From NCBI GenBank assembly GCA_027623555.1, contig JAQBSZ010000003.1, positions 179,082 to 243,081 of the forward strand: 64,000 bases of DNA. Reading direction: 5' to 3'. Made by a program: the position numbers and the translations under genes. The notes under the pieces were generated by a model. The model saw nothing but the letters and a program-made list of their open reading frames with translations. It ran no database searches and was not told the DNA's origin. Below are positions 1-9,718 of the stretch, piece by piece (position 1 is the stretch's first letter; each line of letters begins with the position of its first letter). The DNA comes from Pseudomonadota bacterium. Its GTDB lineage: Bacteria; Pseudomonadota; Gammaproteobacteria; Pseudomonadales; Pseudohongiellaceae.

Positions 1-68
1 AGTGGTGACCTCGCACACTAGTGACGAACTACCCAAGCCCGAGCAGACTATTCACTAGCGAGCCTTTT

Positions 69-551
69 CTATTGCCCCGCTTCGAATGCCTTGATTTCAT
101 CGGTCACCTTGCCTGACAATTCATTAGGAATCGGAAACGTGAGGTGATACTGGGAGATCTTCCAACCATCTACTGTTTTAATTAACACGCCAGTACCTCT
201 ACTGGTGCCATAGCTGGCGCTGTCAAGAAGCTCGTCGAACCAGGCACTCAAGCCGTCCGGGGTGAGATTGATGTTTCTGCTCACCGAACGGTAAGTCCAG
301 CCACTGCGATTCCCTGCATAGGCTCTGAACTCATCCTTCGTCCAGCGTTCCGCCGCATCGGTTCCCAGGAAAACACCATCCGTGCTCATCAGGTCGAAAT
401 AGGTGCCCCAGTCACCCCGTGATGCGGCCATGTGGTAGGCATCCAGCACCTGGCCTACACTGGCAATATCGACATTCGCCGAATCTGTATTCTGTGCCAT
501 TGTAAACGGAGCAATGACGAACAGCGCAAGCATGCAGAATCTTTGTATCAC
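69..551 (-). CDS. Secreted SnoaL/NTF2-like protein
   Basis: This predicted 160-aa exported protein has a nuclear-transport-factor-2/SnoaL-like fold, judged from the pattern VGQVLDAYHMAASRGDWGTYFDLMSTDGVF followed by the WTKDEFRAYA segment and a C-terminal GWKISQYHLTFP strand typical of DUF4440-like proteins. The ORF track starts it at 647, inside the upstream symporter gene. I choose the GTG at 551 because AGGAG lies seven bases upstream and the next residues (VIQRFCMLALFVIAPFTMAQ) form a clean signal peptide. That start lies one base after the symporter stop, so the two genes are probably cotranscribed. The substrate or ligand is unknown. Confidence 0.75.
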   Translation of the reverse strand: MIQRFCMLALFVIAPFTMAQNTDSANVDIASVGQVLDAYHMAASRGDWGTYFDLMSTDGVFLGTDAAERWTKDEFRAYAGNRSGWTYRSVSRNINLTPDGLSAWFDELLDSASYGTSRGTGVLIKTVDGWKISQYHLTFPIPNELSGKVTDEIKAFEAGQ

Positions 552-552
552 T

Positions 553-1980
553 CTAGTTCTCCTGTACCTGGTTGGTGCCGGACGGGTGACTCGACGCATC
601 GCTCTCGAACTCACCTGCATCCAGCCTGCGGAAATAATCTCTGGCAACAGCCCTGACTTTGGGAGCGAGGATAATGGTAGAAATCATTGTCGGTATTGCC
701 ATTGTCGCATAGACACCATCGAACAGACTGATGACCGCATCCAGAGATACTACCGCTCCTGCAGTAACGAGGGCCATGTAAGCCCATAAATAGTACTTTT
801 CCGATTTACTGCCAAACAGAAATCCCATGCACTTGCTGCCGTAGTAGGAATAAGTCAGTACGGTCGTCGTACTCAGCACGAAGACCATGAGCAGTACCAG
901 GTAGGCACCGAATCCAGGAAACACTTGCTCGTAGGCCTGCGAGGTCAGCGTAACGCCGATCGCATCCCCTCGCCAGGCATCGGTAACCAGAAGCGCCAGT
1001 GCTGTGCAGGTACAGACAATCAAGGTGTCGACGATAGGACCCAGCATTGCCACCAGCCCTTCGCGGGTCGGCTCGTTGGTCTTGGCAGCGCCATGGGCCA
1101 GGGACTCTGTCCCCAGCCCAGCCTCGTTGGAGAACACGCCACGCTGAACTCCGATCAGAATTACCGCACCCAGCACGCCGCCTGATACCGCTTCGCCGGT
1201 GAAGGCATCGGTGAAGATCAGTGCGAACATGGCAGGTATCTCGGCAATATTGCTGAGCAGCAAAAATCCAGTGATCAGCAAGTAAAATACCACCATGCCA
1301 GGCACCAGTTTGGCAGCCACAGCTGACACCCGTTTGACCTTACCAACAGCGATAGAGAACAAGGCGACAGAAAGAACCACCCCCAGAGAAAAATCGAAAG
1401 CCAGGTGATCATCTGCTGAGGCGATACCTGCTGGAATGGCCACAACATCCCTCACCAGCTGTACCAGCTGATTGATCTGGAAAACCGGCAAAGTGCCGAA
1501 CATTCCTGCGACCGCAAACATCCAGGCCAGAGGTAACCATTTCCAGCCCAGTCCTTCGGTTATCACATACATCGGCCCGCCCTGCAATTTACCGCTGTCA
1601 TCATAGCCGCGATAAAGAATGGCGAGTGAGGCTGTGTAGAACTTGGTGGAGATACCGACAATGGCGGTGACCCACATCCAGAACACCGCTCCGGGACCAC
1701 CGACAGTAATGGCGACCGCGACTCCGGTAATATTGCCCAGTCCGATAGTCCCGGCCAGCGCCGTTGCCAACGCCCGGTAGTGGGTAATGTCTCCTGCCAC
1801 ATCGCCGGACTGACGGTTGTATTTGCCGCGCAGCAGATCGAAGGCGTGCGTGAAGTAGCGAAAGTGCATCATTCGCGAATGCACCATGAAAAACAGACCT
1901 CCCCCAACCAGCAGGACTACCAGGGGAGGCCCCCACATGAAGTCAGCAAAGGCTGCCAGGGCAATTTCTATTTGTTCCAT
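553..1980 (-). CDS. Sodium:alanine (AGCS family) amino-acid symporter
   Basis: This inner-membrane carrier couples sodium entry to uptake of alanine, glycine or a related amino acid. The 475-aa protein has about ten hydrophobic segments and family blocks such as ATALAGTIGLGNITGVAVAI near residue 75 and GVQRGVFSNEAGLGTESLAHGAAKT in the second half, which are diagnostic of the AGCS/AlsT/DagA family. The start could be the GTG at 1983 or the adjacent ATG at 1980; ATG is preferred, with GAGAG upstream. It is followed within one base by a small secreted protein. The exact substrate cannot be read from the sequence. Confidence 0.93.
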   Translation of the reverse strand: MEQIEIALAAFADFMWGPPLVVLLVGGGLFFMVHSRMMHFRYFTHAFDLLRGKYNRQSGDVAGDITHYRALATALAGTIGLGNITGVAVAITVGGPGAVFWMWVTAIVGISTKFYTASLAILYRGYDDSGKLQGGPMYVITEGLGWKWLPLAWMFAVAGMFGTLPVFQINQLVQLVRDVVAIPAGIASADDHLAFDFSLGVVLSVALFSIAVGKVKRVSAVAAKLVPGMVVFYLLITGFLLLSNIAEIPAMFALIFTDAFTGEAVSGGVLGAVILIGVQRGVFSNEAGLGTESLAHGAAKTNEPTREGLVAMLGPIVDTLIVCTCTALALLVTDAWRGDAIGVTLTSQAYEQVFPGFGAYLVLLMVFVLSTTTVLTYSYYGSKCMGFLFGSKSEKYYLWAYMALVTAGAVVSLDAVISLFDGVYATMAIPTMISTIILAPKVRAVARDYFRRLDAGEFESDASSHPSGTNQVQEN

Positions 1981-2045
1981 CACAGCTCTCGAGACAGTAT
2001 TGGATTTGGGTATTACAAGAATGGCCTTGCCAGTAACCAGTAAAT

Positions 2046-2073
2046 AACCGGGGGTTTAACATTACCCCCGGTT
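2046..2073 (-). terminator. Hairpin downstream of the 2086-3078 gene
   Basis: A perfect 9-bp stem (AACCGGGGG / CCCCCGGTT) with a 10-base loop lies just past the stop of the exported-protein gene and before the symporter gene. The base run after the stem is only weakly T-rich in the minus direction (ATTTAC), so it may act as a weak intrinsic terminator or an mRNA 3' stabiliser. Confidence 0.6.
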
Positions 2074-2085
2074 CTCATACCCCTG

Positions 2086-3078
2086 TTACTGTTCAGTAGC
2101 CCTGGCGTCGGCTTCGTGCCTGCGGGCACCAGCCAGTATCGCCGGCATCGCATAGTTGCCTTCATGGCAGGCATACTCGTAGAGGTTTTCACCCGTATAC
2201 ATGGGCATCTCGCTAGTCCACGGCTGCGTATACAGGTCCGGGTCATCGATAGTGAATGAATAGTGCAGCTTGTCATCTGCCACGCGCGTGAAGCGCTCGG
2301 TCAGTTTCATATTCATCGAAGTCAGTTGTTCCTTGCCGACTTGCCAGGGATTGAAATTACGGGTTTCTACTACCAGTGCACTATCTTCGTAGTAGCCGAT
2401 TGAATCACCCAACCATAGCTCGAAGGGCAGATTCCGAAAATCCTGGTCTATGCGAACTACCCTTGCGTTATGCACCATTTCCGCGAGAAGCACCACGTGG
2501 GTTGGAGACTGCACTATCTGCATGTGATTGTTATACAGGCTGCTCATAAATGGAGCAGTAGATGAGAAACTTACCAGGCAGCGGTCCGATAGCGTACGAC
2601 CTTCCGGACCGTCACTGTCCCCCAGCCCCATCGGGTTTTGCAGCCTCTGTGCGCGTCGAGTCGTCTGGCCTTCTTCGCGCCAGGGGATCTTGCCATCGAC
2701 AGGATCGACAATCAGTGAAGTACGAAATTTTCCATTCATGAAGGCCAGCGCGTCACCGGGAGTAATCCACCAGCCGTTATAGCCTCCCACATTGTGCGGC
2801 CCCGGCGCCTCGGCACCGCTGGCTTCCAATGCGGCGATGTAGTCGGGCGTGGACATCATCTTGTCCAGCATGGTGGCTTCATCAACTTCCAGTTCGCCGT
2901 CGTAGACATCGGGTCGTTCCAATGAAGTTCGCGTCTTGAAGTTCCACACACCCTGCACATCAGGCACGCCAAATTCTGTCATTGCTTGCACATACTCCTG
3001 CGCCATTGCACTGCTGCTCATACTGATCATCAGCAGCAAGACTGTCACTGTGCTTACTAATTTAGAAAGTGTTCTCAT
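2086..3078 (-). CDS. Exported protein of unknown function
   Basis: I do not recognise a named domain. The 330-aa product starts with a clear Sec signal peptide (LVSTVTVLLLMISMSSSAMAQ), so the mature protein is periplasmic or secreted. It has a central DGPEGRTLSDRCL segment and a C-terminal YEYACHEGNYAM segment. I recall similar blocks in large families of exported hypothetical proteins from Gammaproteobacteria and Acidobacteria, without a known activity. It is followed by a hairpin and lies between a symporter and a peptidase gene. A link to peptide or amino-acid use is only suggested by position. Confidence 0.8.
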   Translation of the reverse strand: MRTLSKLVSTVTVLLLMISMSSSAMAQEYVQAMTEFGVPDVQGVWNFKTRTSLERPDVYDGELEVDEATMLDKMMSTPDYIAALEASGAEAPGPHNVGGYNGWWITPGDALAFMNGKFRTSLIVDPVDGKIPWREEGQTTRRAQRLQNPMGLGDSDGPEGRTLSDRCLVSFSSTAPFMSSLYNNHMQIVQSPTHVVLLAEMVHNARVVRIDQDFRNLPFELWLGDSIGYYEDSALVVETRNFNPWQVGKEQLTSMNMKLTERFTRVADDKLHYSFTIDDPDLYTQPWTSEMPMYTGENLYEYACHEGNYAMPAILAGARRHEADARATEQ

Positions 3079-3177
3079 TAAAAATCTCCGTAACGCTCTG
3101 AATTGCTACCATTTAGCTGGCACAGCCGTTGATTCTAACTTAAACCACCACACCGGTGCATGAGAAAAACCCTCGCC

Positions 3178-5562
3178 TCACCTTATATTCTCGGCGAATC
3201 TGAATTCCCGGGGTGGCGCGATATTCTGCAGGTGCTCGACAAAATAATCCCAACGCCGCTTCATGAAATAACGCGAGTTTCCAAAGCCATGCCCGGCACT
3301 GGGCAACACCAGTAAATCAAAATCTTTCTCGGCCTCGATGAGAGCCTCAACCATCAGCAAAGTACTGGAGGGGTGTACGTTTGTGTCCATCATGCCGTGG
3401 GCGAGCAATAGCTTGCCCTGCAGCTTGCTCACCAGCAGCTGATTGGCCTGATTGTCATAGTTTGTGGACTGCGTCGCTACGCCGTTGACTTGCGCAAGTG
3501 GATTAGTCTCTAAACTGGTTTCTAATTTGGTCTCTGGATAGGTCTCCAGCAAGCCTTGCCACTTCTCTGCCCAGTCGTCTTCATAGTTACGATTATCATG
3601 GTTGCCGGCACCGGAAACGGCCACTTTATAAAAATCAGGGTAGCGAAGAATTCCGGCCGTGGAGGCATTGCCGCCTCCGGAGTGCCCCCAGATACCCACT
3701 CTTTCCAGGTCCATCCAGGGATGCCGCTGTGCTAACTGACGGATCGCGGTTACCTGGTCAGGCAGACCGTTGTCTCCCATGTTGCCATAATAGATATCGT
3801 GGAAAGACTTGGAACGCCCTGGTGTGCCCATGGCATCGACTTCCACGACGATAAATCCCAGTTCTGCCAGTGCCTGCTTGTCGCCCCTGGCGGTCCGAAA
3901 AGCGCGACCGCCGACACTGCCAGTCTGGGGACCGGGATAGAGATAATTGAGAATGGGATAGGAGCGGCTCGCATCGAAATTTACCGGCCGGTACATAAGC
4001 CCATACAGATCGGTCTGTTGATCCCTGGCCTTTACTGTAAATGGAATCGGTGCCACCCAACCACTGTCCACCAGTGCACTGATGTCAGCTTCTTCCAGGT
4101 CCACCATTATCTCGCCATTGGAATCGCGCAACACAGTTCTGGCCGGCTGGACCGGGGTTGAGTAGCTATCGGTGAAGTAATTGTAAGAATCTGACCAGTT
4201 GATGACGTGATGAGCGTACTCGGGCGTCAGGTTAACCAGATTGCTGCCATCGAAATTCACCCGATATAGATAGTGGAAATAGGGATCGCCTGCTTCCCGA
4301 TTGCCACCGGTGAAATACACCTGTTTATTGATGCTATCAACCTTTTGAACCTCTAATACAACCCAGTTACCGGAAGTGAGCTGTCGTTTCAGCGCGCCAC
4401 TGTTCAGATCGTGCAGGTACAAATGCCCCCAGTTGTCCTGCTCAGAGAACCAGAAAAACTCATCCCGATCATGCAGAACACGCCAGTTTGCAGTGCTGAA
4501 GCCCGACTCGTAATAAGTCTCTGTGGATTCGGAATACACATCACGCACCTCACCCGTATCAGGATTGGCCAACTTTAACTGTGCCACCTTGTGGTCTCGA
4601 GAAGATGAAATAAAAGCGAGATTCTTGCTGTCTTTGCTCCACTCGACATCGAGGAAAAGCCCGCCAAGCCCGGCTATATGGTCACTGGTAGTCGATCGAT
4701 GGGGGTCAGGTGGCATAATTAAATGTACAACTCTGGGCTGTGCTTCCAGGTGAATTACCACACGCTCGATCATGAAAATGAATTCGTCCCCTGCTAACGG
4801 GTACTTCCAAGCACTCAACTCCGGATGCCCGATCCTGGTCGAATAGAGATACATCTCGCCTACATTTCTGCCATCGTGACGAAACGTGGCGATCTTGCTG
4901 GAATCCGGCGACCACAACAGCACCGGCCCGTCATCTCTAATCCAGCCTGCATTATTCGTGGCATAGCCGTAATGCTGCTCACCGTCAAAAGTAAGTTGGG
5001 TCAATTCGCCAGTGGCTGTATCGCGAATCCAGAGATTGTAGTCTGCAATGAAGGCGGCCTTGCTGCCATCGGGAGAGATCGATTCATCGGGTGGCGCACT
5101 TTCGAGTTGCCGAACCTGGTAAGTTTCGCGATTAAGCAGATAGCGATCACCGGCATAATCGAATGCCACTGCATCGGAGCTTGTTGAGAGTTCGATCGCG
5201 GACAGGGAAAGATCATTGCTGTCCAGGTCATTGTCGGCAAATTCACGGAGAGCCTCCTCCAGACGCACTCGATCGAACAAGGAGGATTTGCTCTTGTCGG
5301 CCGGGTCCACGAGTACATAGTCCGAGCCCTGCTCTATCGATTTGCGATAGACCAGCCGATCATCTGGTTGCCAGTACTGGGCAAGAATATCGTCGACTAC
5401 CAGTTGGGAAGTATTGGGTGCCAGAAACTTTTCCGCCCGCTGATAGTCTGCAATCGTAATCCGGGCTTGAACAGGGCTTTCCAGCGAAGGCGGTGCACAT
5501 CCTCTCAGGGCAAGCAGGGACAGGAAAATGAACAGCAGCGTACCAGAATGAAACTTCATCAT
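3178..5562 (-). CDS. S9 family dipeptidyl peptidase IV-like lipoprotein
   Basis: This 794-aa serine peptidase probably removes dipeptides from proline-containing peptides at the cell surface or in the periplasm. An N-terminal lipobox (LLALRGC) predicts lipid attachment. Residues of roughly 90-500 form the DPP-IV N-terminal beta-propeller (SPDGSKAAFIADYNLWI, WSPDSSKIATFRHD). The C-terminal alpha/beta hydrolase domain carries the catalytic serine in GHSGGG (about Ser628), the aspartate in HGMMDTNVH (about Asp726) and the histidine in PSAGHGFG (about His758). Length and order match the S9B group. It lies on the same strand as purC and the exported protein, with gaps of about 90-100 bp on both sides. 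Confidence 0.93.
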   Translation of the reverse strand: MMKFHSGTLLFIFLSLLALRGCAPPSLESPVQARITIADYQRAEKFLAPNTSQLVVDDILAQYWQPDDRLVYRKSIEQGSDYVLVDPADKSKSSLFDRVRLEEALREFADNDLDSNDLSLSAIELSTSSDAVAFDYAGDRYLLNRETYQVRQLESAPPDESISPDGSKAAFIADYNLWIRDTATGELTQLTFDGEQHYGYATNNAGWIRDDGPVLLWSPDSSKIATFRHDGRNVGEMYLYSTRIGHPELSAWKYPLAGDEFIFMIERVVIHLEAQPRVVHLIMPPDPHRSTTSDHIAGLGGLFLDVEWSKDSKNLAFISSSRDHKVAQLKLANPDTGEVRDVYSESTETYYESGFSTANWRVLHDRDEFFWFSEQDNWGHLYLHDLNSGALKRQLTSGNWVVLEVQKVDSINKQVYFTGGNREAGDPYFHYLYRVNFDGSNLVNLTPEYAHHVINWSDSYNYFTDSYSTPVQPARTVLRDSNGEIMVDLEEADISALVDSGWVAPIPFTVKARDQQTDLYGLMYRPVNFDASRSYPILNYLYPGPQTGSVGGRAFRTARGDKQALAELGFIVVEVDAMGTPGRSKSFHDIYYGNMGDNGLPDQVTAIRQLAQRHPWMDLERVGIWGHSGGGNASTAGILRYPDFYKVAVSGAGNHDNRNYEDDWAEKWQGLLETYPETKLETSLETNPLAQVNGVATQSTNYDNQANQLLVSKLQGKLLLAHGMMDTNVHPSSTLLMVEALIEAEKDFDLLVLPSAGHGFGNSRYFMKRRWDYFVEHLQNIAPPREFRFAENIR

Positions 5563-5650
5563 GTTGCTCCGAGTACCTTTACCTGGACAATATTAATCTT
5601 GATTGACAGGCAGCGCACGACTGATAGGCACGTGGCTGTGAGTGCGGGGT

Positions 5651-6703
5651 CTACAGTAACGCGTCCAGGATCAGGTTGGTGGAATCGACGAGGCGCTCAT
5701 CACGGGGGCGCAGGTCCGGACTAAAAGAGACCCCCGTTAGATGCTGTAAGCCCTGAATATACCGTATTGCTATCTCATTGGCCTGCTCTTCGGTGAACTG
5801 CTGATCTTGCTCTTTCACCATTCCGCGGGCAAATTCCTTGGAGAAAGACACTGGCTTACCGTCACGGGTAAGCAAGTCACCCTTGTCATCGAGTCTCCAG
5901 AACCGTGAAGAGTCCATCGTGTAGAGCTCATCGGCAACCACTATCTTAGCTTCACTGTTTATTCCGTGTTCGGTCTTCGTGTCTACCAGCACCATGCCCC
6001 TGGTGGACAAATACTGAGACACCATGCCGAATGCCATCAAGGATGAGTTGCGAATCTGCGCATACTGCGCCCAACTACACACCTTGTTCTCCACCAGGTA
6101 CTGGGCATCGATAGTCTTGTCGACCTTGTCTTTGGTACTGGGTGTATCCAATAAATACGGCAGCAAGCCGTTGGGCTGCAGTTCAGAGACTGTGAGTTCA
6201 TGGCCGGCATAGCGAAATGTTGACTCCCCTGTACCTTTGGCTACCAGCCAATGTTGATACAAGGAAGTCGAAGTCGAGCTCTCCGCCATATACAAACGCA
6301 ATACGTTTTCAAGCATGACCAGGTCAAGATTCTCGGCCGGAATTACCGTGGAGCTGGGTTCCAACCCGCTTACTTCGAATTGCGACGAGCCCAGTACATC
6401 CTTCACCAGCTGCAGCATATGATCGTGATTAAATGCCAGCACCTGGTCTTTAAAAGGAATCGCACCACGATTCACATCATGAGTTGAGATGCGATTATTG
6501 CGAAACATCAGGCGCAATCGTTGACCGGATTTGCTGACCAGGTCACCGGAGAACACGGAGTCGGAAACTTTGCCTTCCAGGACTGTAGCTCCCTTAAGGC
6601 GAGGAATCTCCCCATCTTCAATGAGTTGTCGTACGCCTCGACCCTGGTTTACATTCACCCCGTGGCTGGCTACCAGGTCACGAATTTGCTGTTCGTCTAA
6701 CAT
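5651..6703 (-). CDS. purC: SAICAR synthetase (long form)
   Basis: The enzyme ligates aspartate to CAIR using ATP in purine synthesis, giving SAICAR. The 350-aa product is the long variety seen in Vibrio/Shewanella-like bacteria rather than the roughly 240-aa Escherichia form. Visible blocks are LEGKVSDSVF (nucleotide-binding loop), RLMFRNNRISTHDVNRGAIPFKDQVLAFNHDHML, LVDTKTEHGI and DELYTMDSSRFW. In the loop KVSDSV replaces the usual KVRxVY-type sequence, a mild divergence. The other purine genes here, purH and purD, lie 20 kb away on the other strand. Confidence 0.95.
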   Translation of the reverse strand: MLDEQQIRDLVASHGVNVNQGRGVRQLIEDGEIPRLKGATVLEGKVSDSVFSGDLVSKSGQRLRLMFRNNRISTHDVNRGAIPFKDQVLAFNHDHMLQLVKDVLGSSQFEVSGLEPSSTVIPAENLDLVMLENVLRLYMAESSTSTSLYQHWLVAKGTGESTFRYAGHELTVSELQPNGLLPYLLDTPSTKDKVDKTIDAQYLVENKVCSWAQYAQIRNSSLMAFGMVSQYLSTRGMVLVDTKTEHGINSEAKIVVADELYTMDSSRFWRLDDKGDLLTRDGKPVSFSKEFARGMVKEQDQQFTEEQANEIAIRYIQGLQHLTGVSFSPDLRPRDERLVDSTNLILDALL

Positions 6704-6888
6704 CGATGCGGGTTTGCTCAGTTCGAGTTCAAATTAATATCTGTGTGAATAGTGCGAAAGATGCGAAGAATAGTTGAAACGACTTACGACTACAAGACAG
6801 TGGTAGATCATGCCTGACTAATGGGTAACTACAATGCTCTGATCTGGAAACTAACCGGCCCTACCTCAGACCCGGTGGCTAGGCTAGA

Positions 6889-8478
6889 ATGTGCAGTCTT
6901 ATGAATAGCCCGACCCAAACATCTGCCTGGACTCGACTGGCAACGCTTAGCGAAGATCTCCAGGATGAAGATTTTCGAATTAGCCACCTGTTCGATGAAT
7001 CTGCCAATCGATTTGAGCGCTTCTCCCTGGCCCATGATTCGCTATTGCTCGACTACTCCAAGAACTTCCTGACGGATGAGAGCCTGGCGACACTTATTGA
7101 TCTGGCGCGAGAATGTCATCTGCCGGCTGCCATCGAGGCAATGTTTGGTGGCGAGAAAATCAATCGCAGCGAAGACCGGGCCGTCTTGCACGTGGCCCTG
7201 CGCGATCCGGACACTCCCAAGCAGGAAGTTCTCGACACGCTTGCCAGAATGGAAACCCTGGTCGAGGCAATCAACTCAGGAGAATGGAAAGGATATTCCG
7301 GAAAGCGCATTGCCAACGTGGTCAATATCGGTATCGGTGGATCAGACCTGGGACCTGCTCTGGTCAGTGACGCCTTATCTGCATTCTCGAGTGGCTCAGT
7401 CGACGTACATTTTGTGTCCAATGTCGACCCCGTGCATTTGCGAAATACGTTGAGTTCACTGAATCCGGAAACCACGCTATTCATCATTGCTTCAAAATCT
7501 TTTACCACGCTGGAAACCCATCAGAATGGAAAAGCCGCTCGGCAATGGCTACTCAATTCGGCGCAGAACGAAGAGGCTATCGCTCGGCATTTTATCGCCG
7601 TAACAACGAACGAATCTGCCGCCACCGAATTCGGCATACTTGGCGACAAGCTATTGCCGCTGTGGGACTGGGTGGGAGGCCGCTATTCGCTGTGGTCGGC
7701 GATCGGCTTACCAATCGCGCTCGCAATTGGCATGGACAATTTTCGGGCCCTACTGGCCGGTGCGCATGCGATGGACCGCCATTTTCAAGAGGCTGACCTG
7801 GAAGAGAATATGCCAGTGCTTATGGCCCTGGTCTCGGTGTTCTATAACGGATTTTTTGATTGCCACAGCACGGCCGTAGTTCCCTATAGCCAGCAACTGA
7901 ATCGACTACCTGCCTACCTGCAACAGCTCTGCATGGAAAGCCTTGGTAAAGCTGTAGATATCCAAGGCCGCCAGGTTGCAACGAACAGCGGCGAAGTGAT
8001 CTGGGGAACACCAGGAACCAATGGACAACATTCCTACTTTCAGTTACTGCATCAGGGTACTCAATTTGTGCCAGTCGATTTCATCGCTTTTGCAAATGCC
8101 GCTACCGTAGGTGACGAGGAACAGCACCGGCATCTTTTAGCGAATTGTTTCGCTCAGAGCCTGGCCCTGATGAATGGTCACACGGTGGCGCACGAGCCTC
8201 ATAAGCACGTACCAGGAAACAGACCGAGCAATACGCTGCTTATCGAAGCACTCAATCCCTATAATCTCGGTAGCCTGATCGCACTTTATGAGCACAAGGT
8301 TTTTGTGCAGAGTGTCATCTGGAATATCAATGCCTTCGATCAGTGGGGAGTACAGCTGGGAAAACTATTATCCGGAAGACTGTTTGATGCCTTATCTGGC
8401 GAAGCACCAACTCAGGATTTTGATGCCTCAACCCGTGGCCTCATTGATCTCGCGAGGAAGTGGAACGGCAGGAAGTGA
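6889..8478 (+). CDS. pgi: Glucose-6-phosphate isomerase
   Basis: This cytoplasmic enzyme interconverts glucose 6-phosphate and fructose 6-phosphate. The 529-aa product carries the sugar-phosphate binding block NVVNIGIGGSDLGP, the first family signature region GGRYSLWSAIGLPIAL, the substrate-loop segment GTNGQHSYFQLLHQGT and a C-terminal WNINAFDQWGVQLGKLL signature. Start at ATG 6889 has AGG five bases upstream; a second ATG at 6901 lacks one. It is divergent from purC and 31 bp upstream of a GNAT gene. Its products can feed manC, manB and galU nearby. Confidence 0.97.
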   Translation: MCSLMNSPTQTSAWTRLATLSEDLQDEDFRISHLFDESANRFERFSLAHDSLLLDYSKNFLTDESLATLIDLARECHLPAAIEAMFGGEKINRSEDRAVLHVALRDPDTPKQEVLDTLARMETLVEAINSGEWKGYSGKRIANVVNIGIGGSDLGPALVSDALSAFSSGSVDVHFVSNVDPVHLRNTLSSLNPETTLFIIASKSFTTLETHQNGKAARQWLLNSAQNEEAIARHFIAVTTNESAATEFGILGDKLLPLWDWVGGRYSLWSAIGLPIALAIGMDNFRALLAGAHAMDRHFQEADLEENMPVLMALVSVFYNGFFDCHSTAVVPYSQQLNRLPAYLQQLCMESLGKAVDIQGRQVATNSGEVIWGTPGTNGQHSYFQLLHQGTQFVPVDFIAFANAATVGDEEQHRHLLANCFAQSLALMNGHTVAHEPHKHVPGNRPSNTLLIEALNPYNLGSLIALYEHKVFVQSVIWNINAFDQWGVQLGKLLSGRLFDALSGEAPTQDFDASTRGLIDLARKWNGRK

Positions 8479-8509
8479 GTCGAGAAGAAATGAAGAGAGC
8501 AGAGAGGCC

Positions 8510-8947
8510 ATGGTTCAATACTTGACTATCCGCAATGGACGCCGTGAAGACGAAAACTGGTTATTCCAGCTATTTCGCGCCACCATGCAAGACTATATTG
8601 ACGAGGCCTGGGGTTGGGATGAGTTATTGCAACGGGAAGGATTCATCATCTCGCTGCCGGCAAAAAATTTTCAGATCCTTGAATTCGCCGGTGACTGCGT
8701 TGGCAGCTATCACCTGAGCGACCGCGCGAACCACTTTCTCCTGGACATGATACTGGTAACACCAGATCAACAACGCAAGGGCTTTGGCAGCAAGATGATG
8801 GCACAAATAAAACGACTTGCCGAAGAAGAAAACAAGGCAGTCTGGCTAAGTGTGCTCAAGACCAACCCTGCCATAGCATTTCATCTAGCGGAAGGGTTTC
8901 GTCAGGTCGAAGAAGATGAACACAGCATTATGATGATGTGGCCTTGA
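8510..8947 (+). CDS. GNAT family N-acetyltransferase
   Basis: This predicted 145-aa acetyl-CoA-dependent acetyltransferase has the acetyl-CoA binding signature VTPDQQRKGFGSKMMAQI (motif A) and a C-terminal NPAIAFHLAEGFRQVEED block (motif B). The track extends it back into pgi (8288), but ATG 8510, with AGAGAGG just upstream, fits the domain start (MVQYLTIRNGRREDE). Its last 20 bases overlap tail-to-tail with the next, convergent GNAT gene. The acceptor substrate is unknown. Confidence 0.85.
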   Translation: MVQYLTIRNGRREDENWLFQLFRATMQDYIDEAWGWDELLQREGFIISLPAKNFQILEFAGDCVGSYHLSDRANHFLLDMILVTPDQQRKGFGSKMMAQIKRLAEEENKAVWLSVLKTNPAIAFHLAEGFRQVEEDEHSIMMMWP

Positions 8948-9407
8948 TTAACTCAAGCGTGACAATCTCATATCCTTCCCGGTTTTTGCGACGAGATAAT
9001 TCGGTGAAACCAAATTTTTTATAGAGGGCGATCGCGGGCAGGTTTTGTGCCGCGGTCTCAATTCGAAGACAAACCGCATCGGCAATACCCAGAATTCCCT
9101 GCAACAGCTGACTGCCTAATCCAAGACGAAATCGGTCAGGCGTTACAATAAAGCTGTTGATGACAAGCGTTTTACCCTTCGCGCGCGGAAACTCTTCCAA
9201 CTCCGCCGCCGCCAACAGCTCAGACATTTCAACCAACCCGTAGAAACGATTTCCGCTCTGCTGAATATCTTCGGCACTACGCCGCAGTGGTGGAAAATCG
9301 CAAACGCCAAGCAACCCGGCTTCAACACGGTAAGCCCGCTGATTGAGCCGCCAGATTTTCTCGGCGGTTGGAGACTGCGCTTGATCGAGCAAAATCAATT
9401 CAGGCAT
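8928..9407 (-). CDS. GNAT family N-acetyltransferase
   Basis: This second predicted acetyltransferase has 159 aa and an acetyl-CoA signature VTPDRFRLGLGSQLLQGI followed by NLPAIALYKKFGFTEL, the usual GNAT motif B. It is convergent with the preceding GNAT gene and shares 20 bp with it. The two proteins are not close copies outside the shared fold, so this is not a recent duplication. The substrate is unknown. Confidence 0.85.
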   Translation of the reverse strand: MPELILLDQAQSPTAEKIWRLNQRAYRVEAGLLGVCDFPPLRRSAEDIQQSGNRFYGLVEMSELLAAAELEEFPRAKGKTLVINSFIVTPDRFRLGLGSQLLQGILGIADAVCLRIETAAQNLPAIALYKKFGFTELSRRKNREGYEIVTLELIKATSS

Positions 9408-9415
9408 GGGTACAA

Positions 9416-9718
9416 TCAGAGATCGGGCAGGGTCAACGCTTGATAGTGCTCAACCACGGGAAAGGGATCGTAAAAATGGTGCAGCAACCGGCGCCACCCC
9501 TGGTACGATTCTGATTGCCTGAACCCCTGGGTATGAGCTTCCAGGGATTCCCAATTCACCATCAACAGGTAGCGATCAGAATCTTCGATACAGCGTTGGA
9601 GCTGGTGATTCAGGTAACCTGGCATGGCGGTGATGATCTTCTGCGCCTGGCCGAATGCCAACTCGAAATCTTCCGCCAGACCGGGTTTCACATTGAGTAT
9701 CGCGACTTCCAGGATCAT
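9416..9718 (-). CDS. Antibiotic biosynthesis monooxygenase (ABM) domain protein
   Basis: This small 100-aa ferredoxin-like protein has the ABM pattern MILEVAILNVKPGLAEDFELAFGQAQKII, MPGYLNHQL and a central YLLMVNWESLEAHTQGFRQSESYQGWR block. Members are cofactor-independent oxygenases, haem-degrading enzymes or proteins of unknown activity, usually dimeric. Its ATG overlaps the stop of the upstream GyrI-like gene by four bases, so translation is probably coupled. A housekeeping or quinone-detoxifying role is possible but not shown. Confidence 0.85.
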   Translation of the reverse strand: MILEVAILNVKPGLAEDFELAFGQAQKIITAMPGYLNHQLQRCIEDSDRYLLMVNWESLEAHTQGFRQSESYQGWRRLLHHFYDPFPVVEHYQALTLPDL